DNA of 5,270 nucleotides. Source: Halomonas sp. GTDB taxonomy: Bacteria > Pseudomonadota > Gammaproteobacteria > Pseudomonadales > Oleiphilaceae. The DNA is taken from contig SLIH01000279.1 of assembly GCA_007135745.1 (NCBI GenBank), positions 1-5,270 on the forward strand, read 5' to 3'. Below the pieces are notes generated by a model that was not told the origin of the DNA, ran no database searches, and saw only the letters and a list, made by a program, of their open reading frames with translations. The position numbers and the translations under genes were made by a program. Shown piece after piece: positions 1 through 5,167 of this stretch; positions within the stretch are counted from its first letter, which is position 1; each line of letters opens with the position of its first letter.

Positions 1-122
1 ACCAGCAGGATGCCATCCGCCTGGAAACCGTGCGGTTTCTGCGCCGACAGTATGCCGGTGCCCTTGCTGAACAGGTCTCGCCGGAATTGATGTCACGCCT
101 CATGGGAACGGAGCCCAGCTGA
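1..122 (+). CDS. C-terminal end of an unidentified protein (5' truncated)
   Basis: The first complete codon is at position 3. The frame then stays open for 39 codons to a TGA at 120-122. The visible tail starts QQDAIRLETVRFLRRQYAG and ends SRLMGTEPS, so it is charged and probably helical. The plus-strand direction is supported because it is the only open plus frame running in from the window edge that ends cleanly, and it converges on the cyclase gene with a 30-base tail-to-tail overlap (93-122). I do not recognise the family from 39 residues. The fragment shows no membrane segment, metal motif or catalytic motif. No clear terminator follows the stop; a small AACG/CGTT hairpin with four Ts at 126-139 is too weak to call. 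Confidence 0.6.
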   Translation, partial: QQDAIRLETVRFLRRQYAGALAEQVSPELMSRLMGTEPS

Positions 123-1985
123 TTCAACGTCGCCGTTTTGCGAGTGACTGATCACCCGGTTGCGGCCAGCACCTTTGGCACGGTAGAGCGCCTGATCGGC
201 CGCTTCAAACAACGTCTCTCCCATGTCCGGATTTTCCGGAATTCGACTGGCCACACCAATACTTAGGGTGACCTGAACTGCGCCGTGGGAAATGCGGAAG
301 GGGGTTGTCTCCACTTTCTTCCGGATGCGTTCCGCCACACTGAGTGCGCCCGCTTCATCGGTATCCGGGAGGATAATGACGAATTCCTCACCGCCAAAGC
401 GCGCAACAAGGTCCTGGGGCCGTGACACCACGTCCGTCATCAATTGCGCCACCATTTTCAGGCATTCGTCACCGACAAGGTGCCCGTAGGTGTCGTTGAA
501 GCCCTTGAAGTGGTCTATATCGAGCACCAGCAGCGAAAGAGGGTGCTGGTGGCGGAAAGCGTCCGCGCAGCAGGCCGGCAACCGCTCCTCGAAGTGGTGG
601 CGGTTTTTCAGGCCCGTTAATGCGTCGGTGGCACTGAATTCCAGCAGCTTACTGTTGGCCGCTTCGAGTGCTTCGGTTCGCTCCTGAACCCGCTGCTCCA
701 GTTGCGTATTGGCTTCCTCCTGGACCTTGAGCGTTTCCGCCTGTGCCTGGCGTGCTTTTTTCTCCTCCCGCAGTGCCATTTGCTGGGCTTCGAAGGCTGT
801 CTGTTTTTCCTTGTTGAGCCGGTCCGCGATGGCAATGGAGAGAAGAATAACGCCGAGGGCGGAACCGACCTGGACCGCATTGGCGGTAAAAAGGTTGTTG
901 GGAACCAGAGCGAACTTGTTCAGCGCCAGCATGATCCCGCCAAACAGCATGAAGAACCAGGCCAGAGTGTAGTAGCGGGCGGCGGGGTCGCGGTAGTAGA
1001 GGCGTACGATGCCAACGATGAGCATTGTGCAGCAGGCGATAAAGGCCAACAGTATGCTGGGAAGGATGATCTGTCCAAAGGGAACGAACAGCGCCGCGGC
1101 GACCATCAACGCCGCCACGACGACGATTGTTCTGAGCCCCCGGTAAATGAGTGGATGATTGCGGTTTGTTATGGACAGAAACCGCAGAGTGAAAAGTGTT
1201 CCGAACAGCACCAGGCCATTGAGGAACATCATCATCAACTGATCGTTCCACCAGGCGGCCTGGGGCCAGACATACTGATAGGAAAGCCCACCGAGGGTGG
1301 CCACGAACAGCGGGGCGGCGGCAATGTACCCCACATAGTAGAGAAAGGTCCGCTCGCGAACGGCAAAAAAGACAAAGCAATGGTAGAGCACCATGGCCAG
1401 GGCGATGCCGTAGTAAACGCCCTGGAGCAGCATGTCCTTCTGTTCGTAAGCCTGAAAGGCCTCCGGTGTCCAGAGTGTCAGGGGCAGCTGCATGGAGCTG
1501 TCAGTTTCCACGCGAAGGTAAAGAGAGATTGTTTTCCCGGGGTCCAGGGTCAACGGCACCACAAAATGTCGGTGGTCAAAGGGCCGCTCATGGAAGGGCA
1601 GTTTGTTGCCCAGGTGCCATTCATTGACCACCTGACCATCAGCCACCTGATATAGTTCAATGTGGTTGAGGATGGGGTATCCGATCTGTAGATAGGGTGA
1701 GCTGGGTTCTTCGGAACTGTTATGAATGCGGAGCCGGAACCAATAGGGCTCGTTAACGTAGCCGTGACTGATTGAGTTGGATGAAGCTTCCTGCCACTGC
1801 TGCGGAGTCAGTTCGAGTGCTTTCTCAAGATCAGCATCGCCACGCTCGTCCACCCAGTAACGGGTGAAGGGTTCAAGCTCCAGCTGGTGGCTGTCCGGTT
1901 GCCATTGCGCGATACTCTGGCTGGCCCCGGCTGCCGGAAATGACAGACAGGACAGCACCACCATGAGCAGCGTCATGCGTGACAT
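93..1985 (-). CDS. Membrane diguanylate cyclase, 7TMR-DISM sensor plus GGDEF domain
   Basis: This 630-residue protein should make cyclic di-GMP from two GTP at the inner membrane in response to a periplasmic signal of unknown identity. Domains in order: signal peptide (1 to about 21, ending AAGA), periplasmic DISMED2-type beta domain (about 28-175), seven membrane segments of the 7TMR-DISM type (about 187-388), a charged coiled coil (about 390-448), and a GGDEF domain (about 452-615). The GGDEF domain has the opening motif TDALTGLKNR, metal-binding D489 and D491, GGEEF at 531-535 (bases 381-395) and KGAGRN near the end. An RxxD inhibitory site (R522-D525) lies five residues before GGEEF, so product inhibition is expected. 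No EAL domain is present. The ATG at 1985 is chosen because GAGGG (1992-1996) lies six bases upstream; the in-frame ATG at 1976 would shorten the signal peptide. The gene follows the SDR gene on the same strand after 115 bases, so co-transcription is possible but not shown. Confidence 0.96.
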   Translation of the reverse strand: MSRMTLLMVVLSCLSFPAAGASQSIAQWQPDSHQLELEPFTRYWVDERGDADLEKALELTPQQWQEASSNSISHGYVNEPYWFRLRIHNSSEEPSSPYLQIGYPILNHIELYQVADGQVVNEWHLGNKLPFHERPFDHRHFVVPLTLDPGKTISLYLRVETDSSMQLPLTLWTPEAFQAYEQKDMLLQGVYYGIALAMVLYHCFVFFAVRERTFLYYVGYIAAAPLFVATLGGLSYQYVWPQAAWWNDQLMMMFLNGLVLFGTLFTLRFLSITNRNHPLIYRGLRTIVVVAALMVAAALFVPFGQIILPSILLAFIACCTMLIVGIVRLYYRDPAARYYTLAWFFMLFGGIMLALNKFALVPNNLFTANAVQVGSALGVILLSIAIADRLNKEKQTAFEAQQMALREEKKARQAQAETLKVQEEANTQLEQRVQERTEALEAANSKLLEFSATDALTGLKNRHHFEERLPACCADAFRHQHPLSLLVLDIDHFKGFNDTYGHLVGDECLKMVAQLMTDVVSRPQDLVARFGGEEFVIILPDTDEAGALSVAERIRKKVETTPFRISHGAVQVTLSIGVASRIPENPDMGETLFEAADQALYRAKGAGRNRVISHSQNGDVESAGLRSHEA

Positions 1986-2100
1986 AGCAGGCCCTCATGC
2001 ATCCTGATTTCATAGTAGCCTAAGTATTGTCAGAGTGACCGGTGAAATGTGTTGTGCGCCTGTTACGGGGTGTATCCAAAATGGGCGGGATCTGATTGAT
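1986..2100. other. Intergenic gap between SDR and diguanylate cyclase genes
   Basis: This 115-base gap lies between two minus-strand genes. Reading the minus strand I see the cyclase ribosome binding site close to its start, but no convincing -35/-10 pair and no hairpin followed by a T run. A small GTCA-CTC-TGAC inverted repeat lies at 2030-2040. Neither a terminator for the SDR operon nor a promoter for the cyclase can be called. Confidence 0.5.
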
Positions 2101-2841
2101 TTACCAAGGGATCCTGTTGCCATCCCAACTGAAGAAGGCGCCACTGTCTTCTGGTGTCAGGTTGTCCATGACCTGCCACAGATTGGTGGCTGTATCCCCC
2201 GGGGTGTGAACGGGCAGGCGGGCGAGTGACTGCTGAAAAGGCTCGGAAAGTCGGGTCTGGGTTGTGCCGGGATGGAGCGCCACCACGATGGCCGGTTTCA
2301 TGCGGCGGTGGGTTTCGATGGCGAGATTCCTGATGGCCATGTTCAGCGCGGCTTTGCTGCAGCGGTAGCTGTACCAGCCACCGAAGCCATTGTCGCCGAT
2401 TGAACCGACTTTGGCGGAAATGGCAGCGATCAGTTTCGGTTGTCGATGACGCAGCCAGGGAATCAGTGTTCTGGTCAGCAGAAGGAAGCCCAGCGTGTTG
2501 ACCTGGTAGCTTCGCATCATCTCCTGAGGATCGATGTCTTCCAGGCGCTTCTCTGGAAACATGTGTTCGTCGTGAAGCACGCCAATGGCGTAGATGATGC
2601 GTCGAATCTCCGAGCCGGGGGGTATTGTCTGCCCCAGGTCCCGCAGGTCCTGGGGCTGTGTCACATCCGTATCCACAAGATGGAGCCGTTTGCTGTGCTC
2701 TTTCTGCAGCTGGCAGGCGCCCGGATGGTTGCTCGCATTGCGTGCGATGCCGAGAATGACAGCATTGGGATCCCGCCCGAGAAGCCGGCTGGCCAGGGCG
2801 AGGCCAATGCCGCCACTTATGCCTGCAATAACGGTGTTCAT
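2101..2841 (-). CDS. Short-chain dehydrogenase/reductase, C-factor (CsgA)-like
   Basis: This 246-residue protein is a classical-length SDR, presumably an NAD(P)-dependent cytoplasmic oxidoreductase of unknown substrate. The N-terminal Rossmann motif is GISGGIG (7-13), matching GxxxGxG with the leading Thr replaced. Other landmarks are IYAIGVLHD (83-91, the NNAG position), N115 in VNTLG, S142 in AAISAKVGS, and Y159-x3-K163 in SYRCSKAALN. The segment GGWYSYR-SKAALN is typical of C-factor-like SDRs, where the Ser-to-Tyr distance is longer than in most SDRs. The late HPGTTQTRLS (190-199) fits the usual loop after the last strands. The ATG at 2841 has AGAGG (2848-2852) six bases upstream. It is the third minus-strand gene after rpoE and chrR. 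SDR genes often accompany RpoE-ChrR pairs in gammaproteobacteria, as I recall, which suggests membership of the sigma-E regulon. Its role in the oxidative response is unknown. Confidence 0.93.
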   Translation of the reverse strand: MNTVIAGISGGIGLALASRLLGRDPNAVILGIARNASNHPGACQLQKEHSKRLHLVDTDVTQPQDLRDLGQTIPPGSEIRRIIYAIGVLHDEHMFPEKRLEDIDPQEMMRSYQVNTLGFLLLTRTLIPWLRHRQPKLIAAISAKVGSIGDNGFGGWYSYRCSKAALNMAIRNLAIETHRRMKPAIVVALHPGTTQTRLSEPFQQSLARLPVHTPGDTATNLWQVMDNLTPEDSGAFFSWDGNRIPW

Positions 2842-2871
2842 GGGTGGCCTCTGTCCGCTGCGGGAAGGGAG

Positions 2872-2919
2872 GCTGGCACACCCTTGAGCAACCAGCGGGC
2901 AACTCAGGGTGTGATCAGC
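2872..2919 (-). promoter_or_regulatory. Stem-loop between chrR and the SDR gene
   Basis: The arms CACACCCTTGAG (2877-2888) and CTCAGGGTGTG (2903-2913) pair over 11 bases with one bulged T and enclose a 14-base loop. After a small mismatch, gctg (2872-2875) pairs with cagc (2916-2919) and extends the stem across the chrR stop codon (2915-2917). In the minus-strand transcript no U run follows, so it is not a standard intrinsic terminator. It could be a 3'-end stabiliser, a processing site, or an attenuator that lowers SDR expression relative to rpoE-chrR. Confidence 0.6.
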
Positions 2920-3568
2920 GGATGAAAGGGTTAAGCAGTCGTGTGAAGCGTCCGGTCAGTCGCACGGGGGCGGTCATCACGGACAGCGTGATGCAGTCTT
3001 CTCCGTGCAGGGCAACCGGCTGGTGGTCGTGGTGTTCATCGAGGAGCACGAAATCGCCTTTCTCGAACACGCCATTGCCGTCGGCAAAGGCGCCGGTCAA
3101 CACCAGGGTGGCTTCCTGGCCGTTGTGGGAGTGGGCTGGAGCCCGGCCACCGGCACAGAGCTTCTGGAGCGTCACCCGTTCTTCCGAACCGAAATAGTCC
3201 GTCAGGTCACAGACGCTGACGTCACCCAGCTGGCGCTTCCAGGGCAGGGAATGCAGGTCCTTGCCCAGCAGCTTGCGCAGTGGATCGATTGGCTCCTGAA
3301 CTGCACCGGCAGCTGTTTCGGGCGGCTCTGGCGCCGTCTTTTCCACCTGCTGCATGATGTTGTCGAACAGATCGTCCGCAAGCTCGTTACGGGTCTTGCC
3401 GGCATCATGGTCCATCATGATGGCGCCCAGACTGTTCAGCATGTCCAGTTGGCCACGGCAGTGGCTGCACTTTTCCAGGTGCATTCGGATGCACAGCGCC
3501 ATGGGCTCGGAAAGGGTACCAGCACTGTATTCCATCAGCAGCATTTCATCAGGGTGGTGCATACTCAT
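2915..3568 (-). CDS. chrR: ChrR-type zinc anti-sigma factor with cupin domain
   Basis: This 217-residue cytoplasmic protein should bind RpoE and keep it inactive until singlet oxygen or organic hydroperoxide disrupts the complex. The N-terminal anti-sigma domain (about 1-75) carries a zinc site H5, H30, C34, C37 in the H-x24-HxxxCxxC arrangement. An acidic Pro/Ala linker (about 75-95) leads to a cupin-like domain (about 100-205). Its second zinc site reads HSHNGQE (H146, H148, E152) plus H182. The spacings equal those of the Rhodobacter sphaeroides ChrR ligands H6/H31/C35/C38 and H141/H143/E147/H177. The position of R. sphaeroides Cys187 is kept (C192), while Cys189 is Thr194; those cysteines were reported not to be needed for the singlet-oxygen response. 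The ATG at 3568 overlaps the rpoE TGA as ATGA, so translation is probably coupled, and AGGA motifs lie in the last rpoE codons. A second Met at residue 3 is a less likely start. Confidence 0.96.
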   Translation of the reverse strand: MSMHHPDEMLLMEYSAGTLSEPMALCIRMHLEKCSHCRGQLDMLNSLGAIMMDHDAGKTRNELADDLFDNIMQQVEKTAPEPPETAAGAVQEPIDPLRKLLGKDLHSLPWKRQLGDVSVCDLTDYFGSEERVTLQKLCAGGRAPAHSHNGQEATLVLTGAFADGNGVFEKGDFVLLDEHHDHQPVALHGEDCITLSVMTAPVRLTGRFTRLLNPFIR

Positions 3569-4212
3569 AGGTCCTGATCCTGCAGAATGACTTTCAGTTT
3601 GCTCAGCGCGAGACGAACCCGGCTCTTCACCGTGCCGAGTGGGATCCCCATTTCTTCGGAAACGGCCTGGTGCGATTTGTGTTCAAGGTAGACCTTGGCC
3701 AGGACCGTAACCTGCTCTTCCGGCAGGTGCTCGAAGGATTCCCTTATTCTGCGCTCGGCAATGATACGGTGCAGTGAGGGCACTGGATCTTTCTCGTTGT
3801 CCCCCGGGATCTGCCACAGATCCTCTGTTTCCAGCGGCATTTCCGCGCTGCCGCGCTGGATCTTACGCAGCATGTCAATGCGCTGGTTCCGGGCAATGGT
3901 GAAAATCCAGGTCGAGGCCGCTGCTTTGCGCCAGTCATACAGCGAAGCACGCCGCCAGATCGAGATCATGACTTCCTGAACCAGCTCATCGGCCTGGTGC
4001 GCCAGTCCGTTGGAGATGGCGTAATATTTGATCTGCGGCCCGAAGTGTTTGAACAGATCGCGGAATGCGTCTCGGTCCTGCGACTGCCCAACACGCTCAA
4101 GCAGTGAACTCCAGTGGTCCTTGCTTTTCTCCGAGCGACGGGTTTTTTCCTCTGCTGGAGCCACGGGGCGCCCTTTCGTTGCCGTCGGTGGATTTGACTG
4201 CCTGAGTTCCAT
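3565..4212 (-). CDS. rpoE: ECF sigma factor of the RpoE-ChrR group (ECF11 type)
   Basis: This 215-residue sigma-70 family protein directs RNA polymerase to stress promoters when released by ChrR. Region 2 covers about 47-117, with DELVQEVMISIWRRA (75-89) as the polymerase-binding and -10 part and TWIFTIARNQRIDMLRK (101-117) as region 2.4. Region 4 covers about 155-210, with the helix-turn-helix HQAVSEEMGIPLGTVKSRVR (181-200) for the -35 element. There is no C-terminal extra domain. A basic, Pro/Lys/Arg-rich stretch of roughly 45 residues precedes region 2 and looks longer than in the Rhodobacter protein as I recall it. The ATG at 4212 is preferred because GGAG (4220-4223) lies seven bases upstream and the next Met is residue 82. 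It is followed by chrR with a 4-base overlap, and a matching sigma-E promoter upstream indicates autoregulation. Confidence 0.96.
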   Translation of the reverse strand: MELRQSNPPTATKGRPVAPAEEKTRRSEKSKDHWSSLLERVGQSQDRDAFRDLFKHFGPQIKYYAISNGLAHQADELVQEVMISIWRRASLYDWRKAAASTWIFTIARNQRIDMLRKIQRGSAEMPLETEDLWQIPGDNEKDPVPSLHRIIAERRIRESFEHLPEEQVTVLAKVYLEHKSHQAVSEEMGIPLGTVKSRVRLALSKLKVILQDQDL

Positions 4213-4254
4213 TGTAGGTCTCCGCTGGGAATTTGGGAATTCCTGAACTGTGTA

Positions 4255-4284
4255 AACCTACGGACCTTCACCGGCCCCGGATCA
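4255..4284 (-). promoter_or_regulatory. Sigma-E (ECF11) promoter of rpoE-chrR
   Basis: On the minus strand TGATCC (4279-4284) is followed by exactly 18 bases and then TAGGTT (4255-4260). The known R. sphaeroides sigma-E consensus is close to TGATCC-N18-TAAGA, so the -35 is perfect and the -10 is near. Transcription would begin around 4248, giving a leader of about 36 bases with the GGAG ribosome site. The location directly before rpoE supports positive autoregulation. The -35 lies 12 bases past the stop codon of the upstream frame. Confidence 0.85.
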
Positions 4285-4296
4285 CCCCTGGCTGAT

Positions 4297-4617
4297 TTAA
4301 TTCGTATCGCTATGTGAATGTGGCGGATGGGTCAGGTAGGTGTAACCATCCAGCGCGGCCTGTATCGATCCCATGATGCTTTGCCGGTCCGCTTCTTCCA
4401 ACCCGGAGTCCCTTAGTTTGACAGAGAGATGGCGGATCAGCGCCTGGGTATCAAAGTTCACATCGTCCAGAACTTCCGCCATGGTCTGTCCTTTGCGGGC
4501 ATGGCAGATCCGGGCCTGGCCGTTGTCATCAAGGCTGAGATCCACCGCATCGGTAACGCCGAACAGGTTATGCATATCCCCAAGAATTTCCTGGTAGGCG
4601 CCGGTCAGAAAGAAGGC
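4297..4617 (-). pseudogene. speA: 3'-terminal fragment of arginine decarboxylase gene speA
   Basis: The last ~107 codons of the chimeric frame (residues 129-235) are the C-terminal end of the fold-type III PLP enzyme SpeA, which normally has about 630-660 residues and converts arginine to agmatine. Y137 in the GAYQ motif is the position near PLP in this fold, but the lysine-bearing barrel is missing, so the fragment cannot work alone. The end of the gene looks natural: GYTYL lies near the C-terminus as in E. coli, followed by a short His/Ser-rich tail and TAA. The normal upstream 5' part of speA is not in this window; a DivIC-like sequence stands in its place. Confidence 0.7.
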
Positions 4618-5004
4618 CAGCAGACCGATTGTCAGCGCCACGGTACGGAACAGCGCCCGTTCGCCTTTCCATGGGGACGGCGGCTGGAGTTTTTCCCCCG
4701 GCGAGTCGACTGCGCCGGGGGCGTCGGTTCTGCCGGGGATACGGATGATACCTTCCGTGGAGCGAACGTAGCCGAGCCGGCGCGCCTCTATGCGAACCTG
4801 CTCGGGGTCCGTCCGGAGGCGCCGGCTATCGTTCTCCAGCGACTCCTGAATCGCGCTCAGCTGCTGCAGGTGGGATTCCAGATCCTGCCGGTATTCGGAA
4901 AGCGCGGTGTACGCCACGAGACCGCGATCACCAAAGACGAGTGTCAGAAGCAGGTACGACCACACGATAACGGCCGCCGACAACGCGAGGTTCTTTCCCA
5001 TCAC
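4297..5004 (-). CDS. Chimeric frame: DivIC/FtsB-like N-terminus joined to SpeA C-terminus
   Basis: This uninterrupted 235-residue frame has two unrelated halves. Residues 1-92 look like a DivIC/FtsB septum-initiator protein: membrane segment at about 5-24, coiled coil at about 33-64, then DPEQVRIEARRLGYVRSTEG (66-85) and IIRIP, the usual post-coil motif. A Pro/Gly-rich linker (91-113) and a hydrophobic stretch (about 119-133) follow. From about 129 to 226 the sequence matches the C-terminus of biosynthetic arginine decarboxylase: FFLTGAYQEILGDMHNLFG (131-149), TDAVDLSL, then GYTYL (220-224) close to the end, as in E. coli SpeA. The PLP-binding barrel is absent, so decarboxylase activity is not expected. 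SpeA usually has GDT where this reads GVT (V150). The first codon is GTG (5002-5004). The adjacent ATG at 4999-5001 may be the true start, since a weak GAG lies seven bases before it. It is a real fusion or recombination product, or a chimeric sequence join. Confidence 0.7.
   Translation of the reverse strand: MMGKNLALSAAVIVWSYLLLTLVFGDRGLVAYTALSEYRQDLESHLQQLSAIQESLENDSRRLRTDPEQVRIEARRLGYVRSTEGIIRIPGRTDAPGAVDSPGEKLQPPSPWKGERALFRTVALTIGLLAFFLTGAYQEILGDMHNLFGVTDAVDLSLDDNGQARICHARKGQTMAEVLDDVNFDTQALIRHLSVKLRDSGLEEADRQSIMGSIQAALDGYTYLTHPPHSHSDTN
4410..4439 (-). promoter_or_regulatory. Possible second sigma-E promoter upstream of rpoE
   Basis: On the minus strand TGATCC (4434-4439), 18 bases and TAAGGG (4410-4415) repeat the arrangement seen at 4255-4284, with a -10 even closer to TAAGA. 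It lies inside the SpeA-like coding part of the upstream frame, about 198 bases before the rpoE start, and would give a leader near 190 bases. I found TGATCC only twice on the minus strand of this window, and both copies are properly placed ahead of rpoE. Coincidence inside coding sequence remains possible. Confidence 0.45.
4695..4721. repeat. Perfect GC-rich inverted repeat in the linker-coding region
   Basis: CCCCCGGCG (4695-4703) and CGCCGGGGG (4713-4721) are perfect 9-base arms around a 9-base loop, and that loop itself contains the palindrome AGTCGACT (4704-4711). It encodes linker residues 95-104 between the DivIC-like motif and the hydrophobic stretch. In the minus-strand mRNA the hairpin is followed by AAAAA, not U, so it is not an intrinsic terminator. 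It would form a very stable mRNA hairpin within the coding sequence. Confidence 0.7.
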
Positions 5005-5032
5005 ACTACTCAGTTACGGAACGAACGCCAGC

Positions 5033-5064
5033 GGCCTTTAATGTTGACCGGCCTTTATGTTGAC
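5033..5064. repeat. Tandem direct repeat in the divergent promoter region
   Basis: GGCCTTTAATGTTGAC (5033-5048) and GGCCTTTATGTTGAC (5050-5064) are near-identical tandem copies that differ by one A. The second copy supplies the -35 TTGACA of the predicted plus-strand promoter. It may be a regulator binding pair or a simple local duplication. Confidence 0.7.
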
Positions 5065-5089
5065 AACGTAAAATGCGTTGCAGTAGAGT
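5060..5089 (+). promoter_or_regulatory. Sigma-70-like promoter for the plus-strand gene at 5168
   Basis: A consensus TTGACA (5060-5065) is followed by 18 bases and TAGAGT (5084-5089, four of six matches). Transcription would begin near 5096, giving a leader of about 72 bases. An overlapping alternative uses TTGACC (5044-5049), 19 bases and TAAAAT (5069-5074). The spacer of the first promoter carries the inverted repeat CAACG-N7-CGTTG (5064-5080), a possible operator. No comparable promoter could be called on the minus strand for the divergent frame. Confidence 0.5.
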
Positions 5090-5102
5090 AAGAAACGTAT
5101 CA

Positions 5103-5165
5103 ATGGACCTGTATGCCCTGCCGATAAGAAAGGTGATGAACGCCACGTCCCCAGGAGATAACTGA
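5103..5165 (+). CDS. Possible 20-codon leader ORF
   Basis: ATG at 5103 opens a 20-residue frame (MDLYALPIRK, then VMNATSPGDN) that stops with TGA at 5163-5165, two bases before the start of the next gene. The ribosome site of that gene lies within the last codons here. No Shine-Dalgarno is visible before 5103, and the predicted transcript start is only about seven bases upstream. It could act in translational coupling, or be chance. Confidence 0.2.
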   Translation: MDLYALPIRKVMNATSPGDN

Positions 5166-5167
5166 TC

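Noticed and set aside
126..139. Small hairpin AACG/CGTT followed by TTTT as a terminator of the left plus-strand gene
   Set aside because: A stem of only four pairs within the coding region of the cyclase is too weak to call.
932..937. TGATCC on the plus strand as a sigma-E -35
   Set aside because: The position 18 bases downstream reads ACCAGG, not a -10, and it is antisense inside the cyclase gene. A second plus-strand copy at 3575-3580 fails likewise (TTGCTC).
702..1655. 317-residue open frame on the plus strand inside the cyclase gene
   Set aside because: It is antisense to the well-supported membrane and coiled-coil region. Its translation is a low-complexity His/Gln/Gly-rich mix without any family motif.
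2063..2902. 279-residue minus-strand frame overlapping the SDR gene
   Set aside because: It is an out-of-frame shadow of the SDR with an Arg/Pro/His-rich translation and no motifs.
3412..3423. 12-base palindrome CCATCATGATGG
   Set aside because: It is explained by Met/Asp codons in chrR, and nothing around it suggests a binding site.
3005..3577. 190-residue plus-strand open frame opposite chrR
   Set aside because: chrR on the other strand has all zinc ligands and is coupled to rpoE. The antisense frame shows no domain and no ribosome site that I can support.
4597..4654. Hydrophobic stretch in the chimera as a normal second membrane segment of a two-pass septum protein
   Set aside because: Its second half (FFLTGAYQEIL) belongs to SpeA, a soluble enzyme, and the flanking charges (KGER before, acidic after) conflict with the expected orientation, so membrane topology is left open.
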